Shown here piece by piece: positions 1-8,334 of a DNA stretch of 27,800 bases. Source of the DNA: an uncultured Eubacteriales bacterium (GTDB lineage Bacteria; Bacillota; Clostridia; Oscillospirales; Oscillospiraceae); the NCBI GenBank assembly GCA_900545805.1, contig URAL01000022.1, positions 1 to 27,800 on the forward strand. The letters are read 5' to 3'. The position numbers and the translations under genes were made by a program. Position 1 is the stretch's first letter; every line of letters begins with the position of its first letter. A model generated the notes under the pieces. It saw only the letters and a list, made by a program, of their open reading frames with translations. It was not told the DNA's origin and made no database searches.

Positions 1-354
1 TAAGCCGGGTTCTGTCTTAAACGACCATCTATCTAATCCTGCCGTTGCCGGCAGGCTCAAGCCGCCTCCCGAGGACGATCGGGCAAATCATATGTCCTCC
101 CACGGCGTTGCTCCGGATAGAGTTTACAGCGTCAACATGTCTCCATGCGACGAGTGAGCTCTTACCTCACTTTTCCACCCTTACCGATCTCTCGGCGGTA
201 TATTTCTGTTGCACTTGTCCGAGGGTTGCCCCTGGCGGGCGTTACCCGCTATCCTTGCCCTATGGAGCCCGGACTTTCCTCATGTACTTCCTTTCGGAAT
301 GCACCCGCGGTCGTTCGGCTCACTCGGTTAAATATTTTAACCACTTCAAGGCCG
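1..354 (-). ncRNA. rnpB: RNase P RNA, class A, truncated at its 3' end by the window edge
   Basis: This is the catalytic RNA of ribonuclease P, which matures the 5' ends of pre-tRNAs. Read on the minus strand, it contains the conserved P4 5' segment GAGGAAAGTCCGGGCTCC (about 268-285), the AGATAGATGGTCGTT block, and near the window edge the ACAGAACCCGGCTTA segment that ends the conserved core. The distal P1 strand that normally follows lies outside the window, so the gene is incomplete at its 3' end. The 5' end was set by counting from a promoter-like pair (361-390) and is approximate. Protein reading frames across this region are artefacts of the RNA gene. Confidence 0.95.
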
Positions 355-360
355 CAAGTC

Positions 361-390
361 AATATAATTTTCTTGTCATTGTGCGATCAA
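361..390 (-). promoter_or_regulatory. Candidate sigma-A promoter of rnpB
   Basis: On the minus strand TTGATC (385-390) is followed after 18 bases by TATATT (361-366). This places a start near 354, just upstream of the RNase P RNA core. It overlaps head-to-head with the candidate murD promoter on the other strand. Confidence 0.5.
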
Positions 391-401
391 AGCCGTATAA
401 T
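373..401 (+). promoter_or_regulatory. Candidate sigma-A promoter of murD
   Basis: TTGTCA (373-378), a 17-base spacer and a perfect TATAAT (396-401) precede murD by about 35 bases. The predicted start is near 408, giving a short leader with a GGAGG ribosome binding site at 424-428. Confidence 0.7.
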
Positions 402-436
402 ATTAAACTAACGAGAGTTAATTGGAGGCAAAATGT

Positions 437-1813
437 ATGACCTTAAATGAATATATAAACAGTATAAAGCACAAACGCATAGGCGTTATCGGCATCGGAG
501 TGAGCAACACGCCGCTTATAAAAAAGCTGCTTGAATCCGGCTGCGACGTGACGGCCTGCGATAAGCGGACCGCGCAGCAGCTCGGCGATGAGTTCTACGC
601 TCTTTCGCGGCTCGGCGCAAAGTTCTGCCTCGGCGAGGACTATCTTGAGAAGCTTGACTTTGATCTCATTTTCCGCACGCCGGGTCTTATGCCGTTTGAC
701 GAGCATCTTCAGGCCGCGGTAAGCCGGGGAGCGGAGCTCACCTCGGAGATGGAGCTTTTTATGAAGCTCTGCCCTTGCAGAATATTTGCCGTGACCGGCA
801 GCGACGGCAAGACAACAACAACGACCATAATATCAGAGCTTTTGAAAGCTCTGGGGCATACCGTCCATCTCGGCGGAAATATCGGCAGGCCGCTGTTGTG
901 TGATGTTGACGATATGGGAAAAGACGATGCTGCGGTGCTCGAGCTCAGCTCATTCCAGCTGCACAGCATGGTCTGCAAACCTAATGTCGCCGTGATAACG
1001 AACGTATCGCCGAACCATCTTGATAAGCATAAGGATTATCAGGATTATATCGATGCCAAAAGCTCGATATTTTCTTATCAGGACGAACACGACAGACTTG
1101 TTCTTAACCACGAGAACGAATTTACACCATACTACGCCGAAAAAGCAAAGTCCGACATAGCGTATTTCAGCCGCACTGTTAAGCCCGAGAACGGCGTTTA
1201 CTGCGCAGGCGGCATGATCTATCGCGTGCACGGCGGCAAGGCCGCACTTATCATGTCTGCCGATGATATAAAGCTTCCGGGAACGCACAATCTCGAAAAC
1301 TACATGGCCGCTTTTGCAGCGACAGACGGCTATGTTGATGATAACACATGCATAGCGGTAGCCAAGAGCTTTGCGGGAGTTGAGCACCGTCTTGAGCAGG
1401 TGAGGGTATTAAACGGAGTTACCTATATTAATGATTCCATAGGCACAAGCCCCACGCGCACGGCTGCCGGTCTGCATGCACTCAAAACAAAGCCGATACT
1501 TATTGCCGGCGGCTATGATAAGCATATTCCCTTTGATGAGCTCGGCAATGAAATATGCCTGCACGTCAAAAAGCTGTATCTGACCGGTGCAACAACGGAA
1601 AAAATATACGATGCCGTCATAAATTCGAAATACTACGACGGTAAACTGCCGATAGAGAAGATATACAATTTTAAGGAAACCGTTCTCGCCGCTGCCAATG
1701 CTGCACAGTATGGCGATATAGTTCTTCTTTCTCCGGCGTGTGCCGCTTTTGATAAGTTCAAGAACTTTATGGAGCGAGGCAAATACTTTAAACAGATAGT
1801 TATGGAGCTTTAA
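437..1813 (+). CDS. murD: UDP-N-acetylmuramoyl-L-alanine--D-glutamate ligase (MurD)
   Basis: MurD is the cytoplasmic ATP-dependent ligase that adds D-glutamate to UDP-MurNAc-L-Ala in peptidoglycan precursor synthesis. The start is ATG 437 (MTLNEY...), because GGAGG at 424-428 is 8 bases upstream; an in-frame TTG at 422 would overlap that site. This gives 458 residues, normal for the family. An N-terminal dinucleotide-fold-like segment (GVIGIGVSN) is followed by the ATP loop GSDGKTTTT and by NHLDKHKDYQDY with the AKSSIF lysine that is carbamylated in MurD. The C-terminal domain contains HRLEQV and NDSIGTSPTRT, followed by AGGYDKHIPFD. The NDSIGTSPTRT segment differs from the NDSKATN of model MurDs, but I recall it as a clostridial variant. 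It is the first gene of a plus-strand run. Confidence 0.93.
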   Translation: MTLNEYINSIKHKRIGVIGIGVSNTPLIKKLLESGCDVTACDKRTAQQLGDEFYALSRLGAKFCLGEDYLEKLDFDLIFRTPGLMPFDEHLQAAVSRGAELTSEMELFMKLCPCRIFAVTGSDGKTTTTTIISELLKALGHTVHLGGNIGRPLLCDVDDMGKDDAAVLELSSFQLHSMVCKPNVAVITNVSPNHLDKHKDYQDYIDAKSSIFSYQDEHDRLVLNHENEFTPYYAEKAKSDIAYFSRTVKPENGVYCAGGMIYRVHGGKAALIMSADDIKLPGTHNLENYMAAFAATDGYVDDNTCIAVAKSFAGVEHRLEQVRVLNGVTYINDSIGTSPTRTAAGLHALKTKPILIAGGYDKHIPFDELGNEICLHVKKLYLTGATTEKIYDAVINSKYYDGKLPIEKIYNFKETVLAAANAAQYGDIVLLSPACAAFDKFKNFMERGKYFKQIVMEL

Positions 1814-1816
1814 AGA

Positions 1817-3064
1817 ATGAATGTAAACGATATAAAACCGGAAGTATACGAGCTTGCGCATCAGGCAGAGGCGGAAATCCGGCCGCAGTTTGAACGCATC
1901 GACCGCATTGCTATGGTAAATACCCGCAAGGTCATGACTGCTTTTCAGGATAACAGAGTGTCCGACTCATGCTTTGCCGGAACAAGCGGCTACGGTTATG
2001 ACGATGTTGGCAGGGAAGTGCTTGATAAGGTCTACGCTCAGGTGTTCTGCACGGAGGCTGCGCTTGTCCGCATAGGCTTTGTAAACGGCACGCATGCACT
2101 CTCGGCTGCACTTTTTGCAATGCTCAAGCCCGGCGACACGCTGCTGTCTGTTACCGGTCTTCCTTACGATACTCTCAGAAATGCCATTGGAATCGAGGGC
2201 GAGTGCCACGGCTCGCTAAAGTTCTACGGCATTAACTACAAGCAGGTCGACCTCAGGGACGGAGAACCGGATATCGATGCTATAAAAGCCGCTCTTTCGG
2301 ATAAATCCGTGACCGCAGTGCTCATTCAGCGTTCAAGAGGCTATGAAAACCGCAGAGCTCTTTCCTCTGAGGAGATAGGCGATATATGCGCAGCCGTAAA
2401 AAGCGTCTCGCCTAATGTTGCTGTCATGGTGGATAATTGCTATGGTGAGTTTACCGGTGAGCATGAGCCCACTGAGTTTGGAGTAGATCTCATGGCGGGC
2501 TCCCTCATCAAAAACCCCGGCGGCGGTCTTGCGCCGACAGGCGGATACATAGTCGGCAGGAAGGAGCTTGTCGAGAATGCGGCCATGCATCTGACAACGC
2601 CGGGCATAGGCGGTGAGTGCGGTGCTACGCTCGGCAACAGCCGCCTGTTGTTCCAGGGCTTTTTTATGGCTCCGCACATTGTCGCGCAGGCTGTAAAAAC
2701 CATGACCTTCTGCTCGGCAATGATGAAAAAGATCGGTTTTGAATCATCGCCGTCGCCGGAAGAGCACCGCAATGACATAATCCAGATGGTGACCCTGAAA
2801 AACGCGGAGAATATGAAAAAATTCTGCCACGGGGTTCAGGCAGGTGCACCGGTGGACTCGTATGTAACGCCGGAGCCATGGCAGATGCCGGGCTATAATG
2901 TTCCTGTTATTATGGCTGCCGGAGCTTTTGTTCAGGGCTCGTCGATCGAGCTTTCCTCGGACGGTCCTATGCGTGAGCCGTATACGCTGTATGTTCAGGG
3001 CGGCATAACGTATGAATCCGGCAAGCTCGGAATAATGATGGCCGTAAATGAAATGCTCAGCTGA
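1817..3064 (+). CDS. PLP-dependent methionine gamma-lyase family protein (YnbB / 'aluminium resistance' family)
   Basis: This 415-residue fold-type I PLP enzyme matches the Met_gamma_lyase/YnbB family, long annotated as aluminium resistance protein. The expected cofactor lysine is K232 in GSLIKNPGGG, and the PLP-ring aspartate is probably D206 in VMVDNCYGEF. The N-terminal part carries GTSGYGYDDVGR and FVNGTHALSAAL, typical of this group. Family members are thought to be carbon-sulfur lyases, but the physiological substrate is unclear, so I leave the symbol blank. It starts 3 bases after the murD stop, with its ribosome binding site (GGAG, 1803-1806) inside the end of murD. That points to translational coupling in one operon. 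Confidence 0.85.
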   Translation: MNVNDIKPEVYELAHQAEAEIRPQFERIDRIAMVNTRKVMTAFQDNRVSDSCFAGTSGYGYDDVGREVLDKVYAQVFCTEAALVRIGFVNGTHALSAALFAMLKPGDTLLSVTGLPYDTLRNAIGIEGECHGSLKFYGINYKQVDLRDGEPDIDAIKAALSDKSVTAVLIQRSRGYENRRALSSEEIGDICAAVKSVSPNVAVMVDNCYGEFTGEHEPTEFGVDLMAGSLIKNPGGGLAPTGGYIVGRKELVENAAMHLTTPGIGGECGATLGNSRLLFQGFFMAPHIVAQAVKTMTFCSAMMKKIGFESSPSPEEHRNDIIQMVTLKNAENMKKFCHGVQAGAPVDSYVTPEPWQMPGYNVPVIMAAGAFVQGSSIELSSDGPMREPYTLYVQGGITYESGKLGIMMAVNEMLS

Positions 3065-3094
3065 ATATTAGCATATAATACATGGGGTGGTCTC

Positions 3095-3760
3095 ATGTAT
3101 TTTCGCCGATGTCGAAAACCGAGATACGACAGACAGTCTGACGGAGGACGCCACCGGCGCAAAACATCAGGAACAGGCTTTTTTATCCTCATCGTTTTTG
3201 CGCTGTGCGCGGCGATAAGCTGGTTTCTCGGAGACTTATCGACGCAAATGGCCGTATCGGATGCAACTGATATAGTGACAAAGGCCGTTAACGATTCTGT
3301 AAACGCAGTCATCGGGCGCGGAGTATACGGCTTTGACTATTTCATAAACCTCGAAAAGGATGCCGACGGCAGTGTGACGGCCATAACAAGCGATATGGCA
3401 CACATAAACACGCTGTCGACGGACATACTCAATTCCGTCATTGAGTCTACCGACAACGGTGTAATAACCGTCGGAATACCTTTAGGCAACCTTACGGGGC
3501 TGAACCTCCTGCTGAACAAGGGACCGGATGTAGATGTTCAGATAATAATGCTGACATCGTCGCGTGTCGATTTTCGCAACGAAGTTGTATCCTGCGGAAT
3601 AAATCAGGCAAAATATCAGCTTGTGCTCGAAGTCACAATTGATATCGACATTCTTATACCGTGGGGGACAGAGAGTACTTCAACCGTAACCGAGGTTATT
3701 GTCGCCGATACCGTAATCGTCGGCAAGGTGCCCGACACATATTTAAATATGGAGAACTGA
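3095..3760 (+). CDS. yunB: Sporulation protein YunB family
   Basis: This 221-residue protein has a basic N-terminus (about 1-27), one membrane segment (about 28-46, FFILIVFALCAAISWFLG) and a mostly beta, polar remainder. The features AVSDATDIVTKAVNDSVN, the IPLGNLTG segment and the repeated VxV/IxI strands near the C-terminus match YunB, a sporulation protein made in the mother cell under sigma-E in Bacillus subtilis. Its biochemical role is unknown. GGGGTGG (about 3084-3090) serves as the ribosome binding site for ATG 3095. A CATATAAT stretch at 3072-3079 resembles a sigma-E -10, but I do not see a convincing -35. ligA starts 2 bases after the stop. Confidence 0.83.
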   Translation: MYFRRCRKPRYDRQSDGGRHRRKTSGTGFFILIVFALCAAISWFLGDLSTQMAVSDATDIVTKAVNDSVNAVIGRGVYGFDYFINLEKDADGSVTAITSDMAHINTLSTDILNSVIESTDNGVITVGIPLGNLTGLNLLLNKGPDVDVQIIMLTSSRVDFRNEVVSCGINQAKYQLVLEVTIDIDILIPWGTESTSTVTEVIVADTVIVGKVPDTYLNMEN

Positions 3761-3762
3761 GC

Positions 3763-5739
3763 ATGGACGCAAAAAAAGAAATAGAAAAACTCAGAGAAGA
3801 AATTGAATATCACAACCGGCTCTACTATGTTAACGATGCGCCGGTAATATCCGACTATGACTATGATATGCTCATGGTGAGGCTCATAAAGCTTGAGGAG
3901 GAGCACCCTGAGCTCGTAACGCCGACGTCTCCCACGCAGAGGGTCGGCGGTAAGGCACTGTCACAGTTTACGCCCGTTCATCATCGGGTACCGCTTGAGA
4001 GCCTGAGCGATGTGTTTTCCTTTGACGAGCTCAAAGCCTTCGGCGAGCGCATGGATCAGGCGCTCGGCAGCGACAGACAGTTTTGCGTCGAGCCGAAAAT
4101 TGACGGACTGTCCATGTCTCTTGAGTATGAAAACGGCTATTTTGTGCGTGGAGCAACCCGCGGCGACGGCATAACCGGCGAGGATGTAACCGAAAATCTG
4201 CGCACTGTAAGAAGTCTGCCGATGCATTTAGTCGACGCTCCGGCATATCTTATCGTTCGCGGCGAGGTCTATATGTCCAAAGCCGTGTTTAACGAACTTA
4301 ACGCCGAAAGAGAGATAAGCGGAGAGACACTGCTTGCCAATCCGCGCAACGCCGCTGCCGGTTCAATACGTCAGCTTGACCCGAAGGTTGCCGCATCCCG
4401 CAAGCTCGACATCGTGTGCTTTAACATGCAGTACACAGACGGCGAGCCTTATAAGACCCACTCCGAAACACTTGACGCTATGAAGCACATGGGATTTCCG
4501 GTCGTTCCGTATAATCTGTGCAGCACAATAAGAGAGTGCTGTGAGCGTATCGATCAGATAGGACAGGAGCGCGGCAAATTTGCCTATGATATTGACGGAG
4601 CGGTCATAAAGATAAATTCTCTCTCTCAGCGCGAAGCACTTGGCAGTACGGCAAAATTTCCCCGCTGGGCGGTAGCTTATAAATATCCGCCGGAGAAAAA
4701 GGAGAGCCGTGTTGTAGATATCGTAGTTCAGGTCGGAAGAACAGGTGTTCTTACGCCGAAGGCTGTAATCGAGCCCGTGCGCCTTGCCGGAACGACCGTG
4801 AGTAACGCTACGCTTCACAATCAGGACAATATAGACAGGCTCGATATACGCATCGGAGACACCGTGCTCGTTCAGAAAGCGGGGGAGATAATACCCGAGG
4901 TTCTGTCTGTAAATAAGGCCAAGCGCCCGGAAGGAACGGTTCCATATAAAATGCCGAGGCTTTGTCCCGAGTGCGGCGCACCGGTCATGCGTGATCCCGA
5001 CGGGGTGGCGCTGAGGTGTACAAGCCCCGAGTGCCCGGCTCAGCGGCTGCGCAACCTCGCTCACTTTGCCTCACGGGAGGCCATGGACATCGAGGGGCTT
5101 GGCATATCCGTCTGTCAATCTCTCATAAGCAGCGGGCTTGTCGGCAGTCCGGCGGAGCTGTATTCGCTCGATGCACAGTCTGTAGCGCAGCTTGACCGCA
5201 TGGGCGAAAAGTCCGCCGAAAATCTCATCAATGCCATTGAAAAAAGCAAAAGTGCAGGTCTTGCACGTCTGCTGTGCGCATTCGGTATACGGCAGGTGGG
5301 ACAGAAGGCCGCAAAGACGCTGGCCGTGCATTTCGGAGCTCTCGATAAGCTCATGCAGGCAACGCAGGAGGAGCTTAAAAATGTTCCAGATATAGGCGCC
5401 GTAACGGCTGACTTTCTGATTGAATGGTTCTCGCTGCCGCAATCGCAGCATCAGATAAGGCTTCTGCGTGAGGCAGGAGTGTCATTTGAAAGCGTGGATG
5501 CCGTAAAAGATACCCGCTTTGCCGGTATGACATTCGTACTGACAGGGGAACTCAGCGGCTATAAGCGCGATGAAGCGGCCGCCATCATCGAAAGCTACGG
5601 CGGCAAGGCATCGTCTTCCGTATCGAAGAAAACAAGCTACGTCCTTGCGGGAGAACATGCCGGCAGCAAGCTCAAGAAAGCTGCAGACCTTGGAGTAACA
5701 GTAATAAACGAAGAACAGTTCAACGAAATGATAAAATAA
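3763..5739 (+). CDS. ligA: NAD-dependent DNA ligase LigA
   Basis: LigA seals nicks during replication and repair using NAD+. The start is ATG 3763 (MDAKKEIEKL...), with GGAG at 3751-3754, just after yunB. The open frame extends upstream, but only as a shadow of yunB. The protein has 658 residues, the usual length. Domain order: the Ia domain with YYVNDAPVISDYDYD; the adenylation domain with K112 in EPKIDG and GATRGDGITGEDVT; an OB fold with VQVGRTGVLTP; a four-cysteine zinc finger (CPECGAP...CTSPECP, about 395-420); helix-hairpin-helix repeats; and a C-terminal BRCT domain (about 580-658). It appears co-transcribed with the sporulation gene yunB rather than with pcrA, its common partner. Confidence 0.97.
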   Translation: MDAKKEIEKLREEIEYHNRLYYVNDAPVISDYDYDMLMVRLIKLEEEHPELVTPTSPTQRVGGKALSQFTPVHHRVPLESLSDVFSFDELKAFGERMDQALGSDRQFCVEPKIDGLSMSLEYENGYFVRGATRGDGITGEDVTENLRTVRSLPMHLVDAPAYLIVRGEVYMSKAVFNELNAEREISGETLLANPRNAAAGSIRQLDPKVAASRKLDIVCFNMQYTDGEPYKTHSETLDAMKHMGFPVVPYNLCSTIRECCERIDQIGQERGKFAYDIDGAVIKINSLSQREALGSTAKFPRWAVAYKYPPEKKESRVVDIVVQVGRTGVLTPKAVIEPVRLAGTTVSNATLHNQDNIDRLDIRIGDTVLVQKAGEIIPEVLSVNKAKRPEGTVPYKMPRLCPECGAPVMRDPDGVALRCTSPECPAQRLRNLAHFASREAMDIEGLGISVCQSLISSGLVGSPAELYSLDAQSVAQLDRMGEKSAENLINAIEKSKSAGLARLLCAFGIRQVGQKAAKTLAVHFGALDKLMQATQEELKNVPDIGAVTADFLIEWFSLPQSQHQIRLLREAGVSFESVDAVKDTRFAGMTFVLTGELSGYKRDEAAAIIESYGGKASSSVSKKTSYVLAGEHAGSKLKKAADLGVTVINEEQFNEMIK

Positions 5740-5743
5740 ATTT

Positions 5744-5778
5744 AACGCGCCGTCTTTCAGACGACGCGTTTTCTTTTC
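5744..5778 (+). terminator. Rho-independent terminator after ligA
   Basis: A stem of 11 pairs with one C-A mismatch (5744-5755 with 5759-5770, loop TTC) is followed by a T-rich tail to 5778. It ends the murD-ligA run and separates it from the cotJ locus. Confidence 0.88.
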
Positions 5779-5806
5779 ACAAATGAGCGCCCTCTCTCGT
5801 ATAATA
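5779..5806 (+). promoter_or_regulatory. Weak candidate sporulation promoter for the cotJ locus
   Basis: CGTATAATA (5798-5806) differs at one base from the sigma-K -10 pattern CATAnnnTA, and AC at 5779-5780 lies 17 bases upstream. It also loosely resembles a sigma-E or sigma-A -10. In B. subtilis cotJ is sigma-E dependent, so which sigma factor reads this element is open. Confidence 0.35.
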
Positions 5807-5829
5807 GCTTGCAAAGGAGGACTGCACTA

Positions 5830-6273
5830 ATGGATGAAAACAAAAACTGCGGCTGCAAGGAAGGCATGCTCCCGTCATGTGCGCCGCTTGCAATGGCTTA
5901 TGTGCCGATGCAGCAGTCGGTAAAGCCTGTATACAGCAATGCCGAGGCACTCAGCCGCGGAACTCTGTTTCCTGGGCTCGACCTGCCTTTTATGAATATG
6001 GTCAATACCGGCGATATGACCGGCACTCCTCTGGGCGAGGTAATGGCTCTTGACTTTGTCGCTCACGAGCTGGCACTTTATCTTGACACTCACAGCGAAG
6101 ACGAAGAAGCATTTGAATTATACAAAAATGTTCTTGCCCTGTCTATGAGCGCAAAGGAAAAGTACGTCAAGCTGTATGGCCCTCTGACGAAGAGCGATCT
6201 CAGTAAAGCCCAGAGCTACACCTGGCTCAAGAACCCGTGGCCATGGGATTATTGCGCAAAGAAGGAGGGCTGA
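5830..6273 (+). CDS. Spore coat protein: fused CotJA and CotJB domains
   Basis: This 147-residue protein joins two spore-coat domains that are separate genes in the B. subtilis cotJ operon. Residues about 18-57 match CotJA (PLAMAYVPMQ, then RGTLFPGLDLPF). Residues about 68-142 match CotJB (EVMALDFVAHELALYLDTH, KLYGPLT, WLKNPWPWDY). There is no stop or frameshift between them. ATG 5830 is chosen because AAAGGAGG (5813-5820) lies 9 bases upstream. cotJC follows 2 bases after the stop, so the locus keeps the JA-JB-JC order. A cysteine-containing N-terminus (CGCK) is also present. The role is presumed to be in the inner spore coat with CotJC. Confidence 0.88.
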   Translation: MDENKNCGCKEGMLPSCAPLAMAYVPMQQSVKPVYSNAEALSRGTLFPGLDLPFMNMVNTGDMTGTPLGEVMALDFVAHELALYLDTHSEDEEAFELYKNVLALSMSAKEKYVKLYGPLTKSDLSKAQSYTWLKNPWPWDYCAKKEG

Positions 6274-6275
6274 GC

Positions 6276-6869
6276 ATGTTTGTTTATCAGAAAAAGCTGC
6301 AATATCCGGTCAAGATAGCAAATCCCAACCCGGCTCTCGCAAAATTTATAATCACTCAATACGGCGGACCGGATGGCGAGTTGGGAGCATCTCTCAGATA
6401 TCTCAGTCAGCGCTACAGCATGCCTTACCCGGAACTTAAAGGTCTGCTCACGGATATCGGCACAGAGGAGCTCGGTCATCTTGAGATGGTAGCAACGATA
6501 GTCCATCAGCTAACTCGAAAAATGACTCCCGAGGAGATAAAAAAGGCCGGCTTTGAGGCATACTTTGTTGACCACACCGCCGGGGTTTATCCGCAGTTTG
6601 CCTCAGGCACGCCATGGACCGCGGCTACGATGCAGGTAACCGGAGATGTTATAACGGATCTGAGTGAGGATATGGCCGCAGAGCAGAAGGCTCGAACCAC
6701 CTATGACAATATTCTCAGACTTTCCGATGATCCCGATGTCAACGATGTTATCAAATTCCTTCGGGAGCGTGAAGTCGTTCACTACCAGCGCTTCGGCGAG
6801 GGACTCAGAAAAGCAACAGAGAAACTGGACTCCAGGAACCTTTACGCTGTAAACCCTGCATTTGACTAA
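6276..6869 (+). CDS. cotJC: Spore coat protein CotJC, manganese-catalase family
   Basis: CotJC is a ferritin-like four-helix protein related to non-haem manganese catalases and is found in spore coats. The start is ATG 6276 (MFVYQKKLQYPV...), with AGGAGG in the end of the preceding gene; the length of 197 residues is typical. Candidate metal ligands lie in GELGASLRY (E35), TEELGHLEM (about 64-71, glutamate and H68), in AAEQKAR, and in REREVVHYQRF near the C-terminus. Whether it has catalase activity here is not shown. The gene is translationally coupled to the CotJA-CotJB fusion. Confidence 0.93.
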   Translation: MFVYQKKLQYPVKIANPNPALAKFIITQYGGPDGELGASLRYLSQRYSMPYPELKGLLTDIGTEELGHLEMVATIVHQLTRKMTPEEIKKAGFEAYFVDHTAGVYPQFASGTPWTAATMQVTGDVITDLSEDMAAEQKARTTYDNILRLSDDPDVNDVIKFLREREVVHYQRFGEGLRKATEKLDSRNLYAVNPAFD

Positions 6870-6870
6870 A

Positions 6871-6897
6871 AAATCCCCCGTTTGTGACGGGGGATTT
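6871..6897. terminator. Bidirectional terminator between cotJC and the symporter gene
   Basis: A perfect 10-bp stem (6871-6880 with 6888-6897, AAATCCCCCG and its complement) with a 7-base loop sits between two convergent genes. The better T-tract lies on the minus strand, so it mainly ends the symporter transcript. Confidence 0.85.
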
Positions 6898-6910
6898 AAA
6901 ACAATATAGC

Positions 6911-8155
6911 TTATTTCACTGCATTTGCGGCCATTTTCTTACGCTCGACTTTGGATACCCACATTGCTGCAGTAGCATCGCCGGTGATATTGAGCGTTGT
7001 ACGACCCATGTCGAAGAGCTTATCGACACCTGCGATGATCGCAATACCCTCAACAGGCAGTCCGATTGACATGAGAACCATGGAGAGCATTATCATGCCT
7101 GCACCGGAGACACCGGCAGTACCGATAGATGCAAGCGTGGCAGTGAGAACAATCATGGCCATTTGTCCGATGGTGAGATCTATGCCATAGCAGCAGGCGA
7201 TAAACACTGCGGCGACTGCCTGGTAGATCGCCGTACCGTCCATGTTGATGGTGGCGCCGAGAGGCAGGACGAAGGAGCTTATCTCAGGCTCCGCGCCCAT
7301 CTTGTTGCAGCACTCAATGTTAATGGGAAGCGTTGCATTGGATGAGGTGGTCGTAAATGCCGTCAGCATGGCGGGAGCGAGACCCTTGAAGAAAGCAATC
7401 GGACTCATGCCGGAGAGGAACTTGATGCTGCATCCGTAAACGATAACGATGTGCAGGATGTAGCCGATATAAGCAACGCCGACAACGAGCGCCAGCGAAC
7501 CGACTATCTTTGCGCCGTTTACGGCAACAACGTCGGCCATCAGGCAGAATACGCCGATCGGTGTAAGCTTAATGATCATCATGAGGACCTTCATGGTGAC
7601 CTCGTTCATGCAGTTTACGAGCTCGCCGATCTTTTTGCCCTTATCTCCGGCTGCAAGTATGCCCGCGCCGAAGAATATAGCTATGCAGATGACCGGCAGC
7701 ATATTTGCGTCAACCATGGGCTTCACCAGATTATCGGGGAAGATGCCGACTATGACATCCATGACCTTGGGAGCTTCCGCCGCCGTATACTCGAGCGAAT
7801 CTCTGACGCTTGCATCCAAAACAGGGAAGAAGCCCTTAAAGCAGTTTACTACTACAAGGCCGATGACAACGGCTACGGCAGTCGTGCATATGTAGTAAAT
7901 AAATGTTCTTATGCCGACGCTGCCGACGCGCTTGAGGTCGTTAAGCGATATAACGCCGTCCATTATGGAAAACAGGACAACAGGAACGACCATGAACTTG
8001 AGTAAGTTAATGTAGATGGTTCCGACAGGCTTGAGATACTCCGTAGTAAATGTGCTTTCGGGAGCTGCCAGCAGGAATATGAATCCTACTGCAATGCCGG
8101 CGAACATTGCGATGATTATCCAACCGGCTAAATTGATTTTACGTTTTTTCTGCAT
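6911..8155 (-). CDS. Dicarboxylate/amino acid:cation symporter (DAACS, SDF family)
   Basis: This 414-residue integral membrane protein belongs to the glutamate/dicarboxylate symporter family (GltP/DctA type), which couples uptake to Na+ or H+. The signatures are the serine-rich hairpin motif TTTSSNATLP and the NMDGTAIYQ transport-site motif (usual NMDGT), followed by a second hairpin region (IGTAGVSGAG). Several hydrophobic helices run from residue 10 onward. The substrate (aspartate, glutamate, C4-dicarboxylates or serine) cannot be decided from sequence alone, so no symbol is given. ATG 8155 follows GGAGG about 8 bases upstream. It appears to be transcribed alone, with terminators on both sides. 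Confidence 0.92.
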   Translation of the reverse strand: MQKKRKINLAGWIIIAMFAGIAVGFIFLLAAPESTFTTEYLKPVGTIYINLLKFMVVPVVLFSIMDGVISLNDLKRVGSVGIRTFIYYICTTAVAVVIGLVVVNCFKGFFPVLDASVRDSLEYTAAEAPKVMDVIVGIFPDNLVKPMVDANMLPVICIAIFFGAGILAAGDKGKKIGELVNCMNEVTMKVLMMIIKLTPIGVFCLMADVVAVNGAKIVGSLALVVGVAYIGYILHIVIVYGCSIKFLSGMSPIAFFKGLAPAMLTAFTTTSSNATLPINIECCNKMGAEPEISSFVLPLGATINMDGTAIYQAVAAVFIACCYGIDLTIGQMAMIVLTATLASIGTAGVSGAGMIMLSMVLMSIGLPVEGIAIIAGVDKLFDMGRTTLNITGDATAAMWVSKVERKKMAANAVK

Positions 8156-8283
8156 TACTATTCCTCCAAAAGATAATGCTCATATTTTAGCATATTCTGC
8201 ACCGTTTTACTATAGAACGGCTTAATAATTAACAACATCTTTATACTATTTTGCACAACTCGCATACTCAATTTAGCAAAATA
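8156..8283. other. AT-rich intergenic stretch upstream of the symporter gene
   Basis: I see no gene here. On the minus strand a TAAAAT -10-like element lies about 30 bases before the symporter start, without a good -35. A small CCGTT...AACGG hairpin lies just upstream of it. The 13-base motif at 8271-8283 (ATTTAGCAAAATA) recurs at 21150-21162 and, with one change, at 13469-13481. Confidence 0.4.
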
Positions 8284-8323
8284 ATAGCCATTGTTTTGAC
8301 AACTTTGTCAAAACAATGGCTAT
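8284..8323 (-). terminator. Terminator after the phosphofructokinase gene
   Basis: A perfect 19-base inverted repeat (8284-8302 with 8305-8323) lies 12 bases past the stop of the minus-strand phosphofructokinase. It is followed on that strand by the T-rich tail TATTATTTTGCT. The stem is unusually long for a terminator. Confidence 0.8.
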
Positions 8324-8334
8324 ATAAACGTTAT

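Noticed and set aside
45..440. Open frames of up to 131 codons across 45-440
   Set aside because: They lie over the RNase P RNA, whose conserved segments are unmistakable on the minus strand. No ribosome binding site or protein family is evident.
7451..8005. 184-codon plus-strand open frame opposite the symporter gene
   Set aside because: It is an antisense shadow of a well-supported membrane transporter, with a composition (many D, Y, H) unlike a real protein here.
8284..8323. The 19-base inverted repeat as an operator or IS end
   Set aside because: Its position just after a stop codon, with a T-rich tail on the same strand, fits a terminator better, and no transposase is near.
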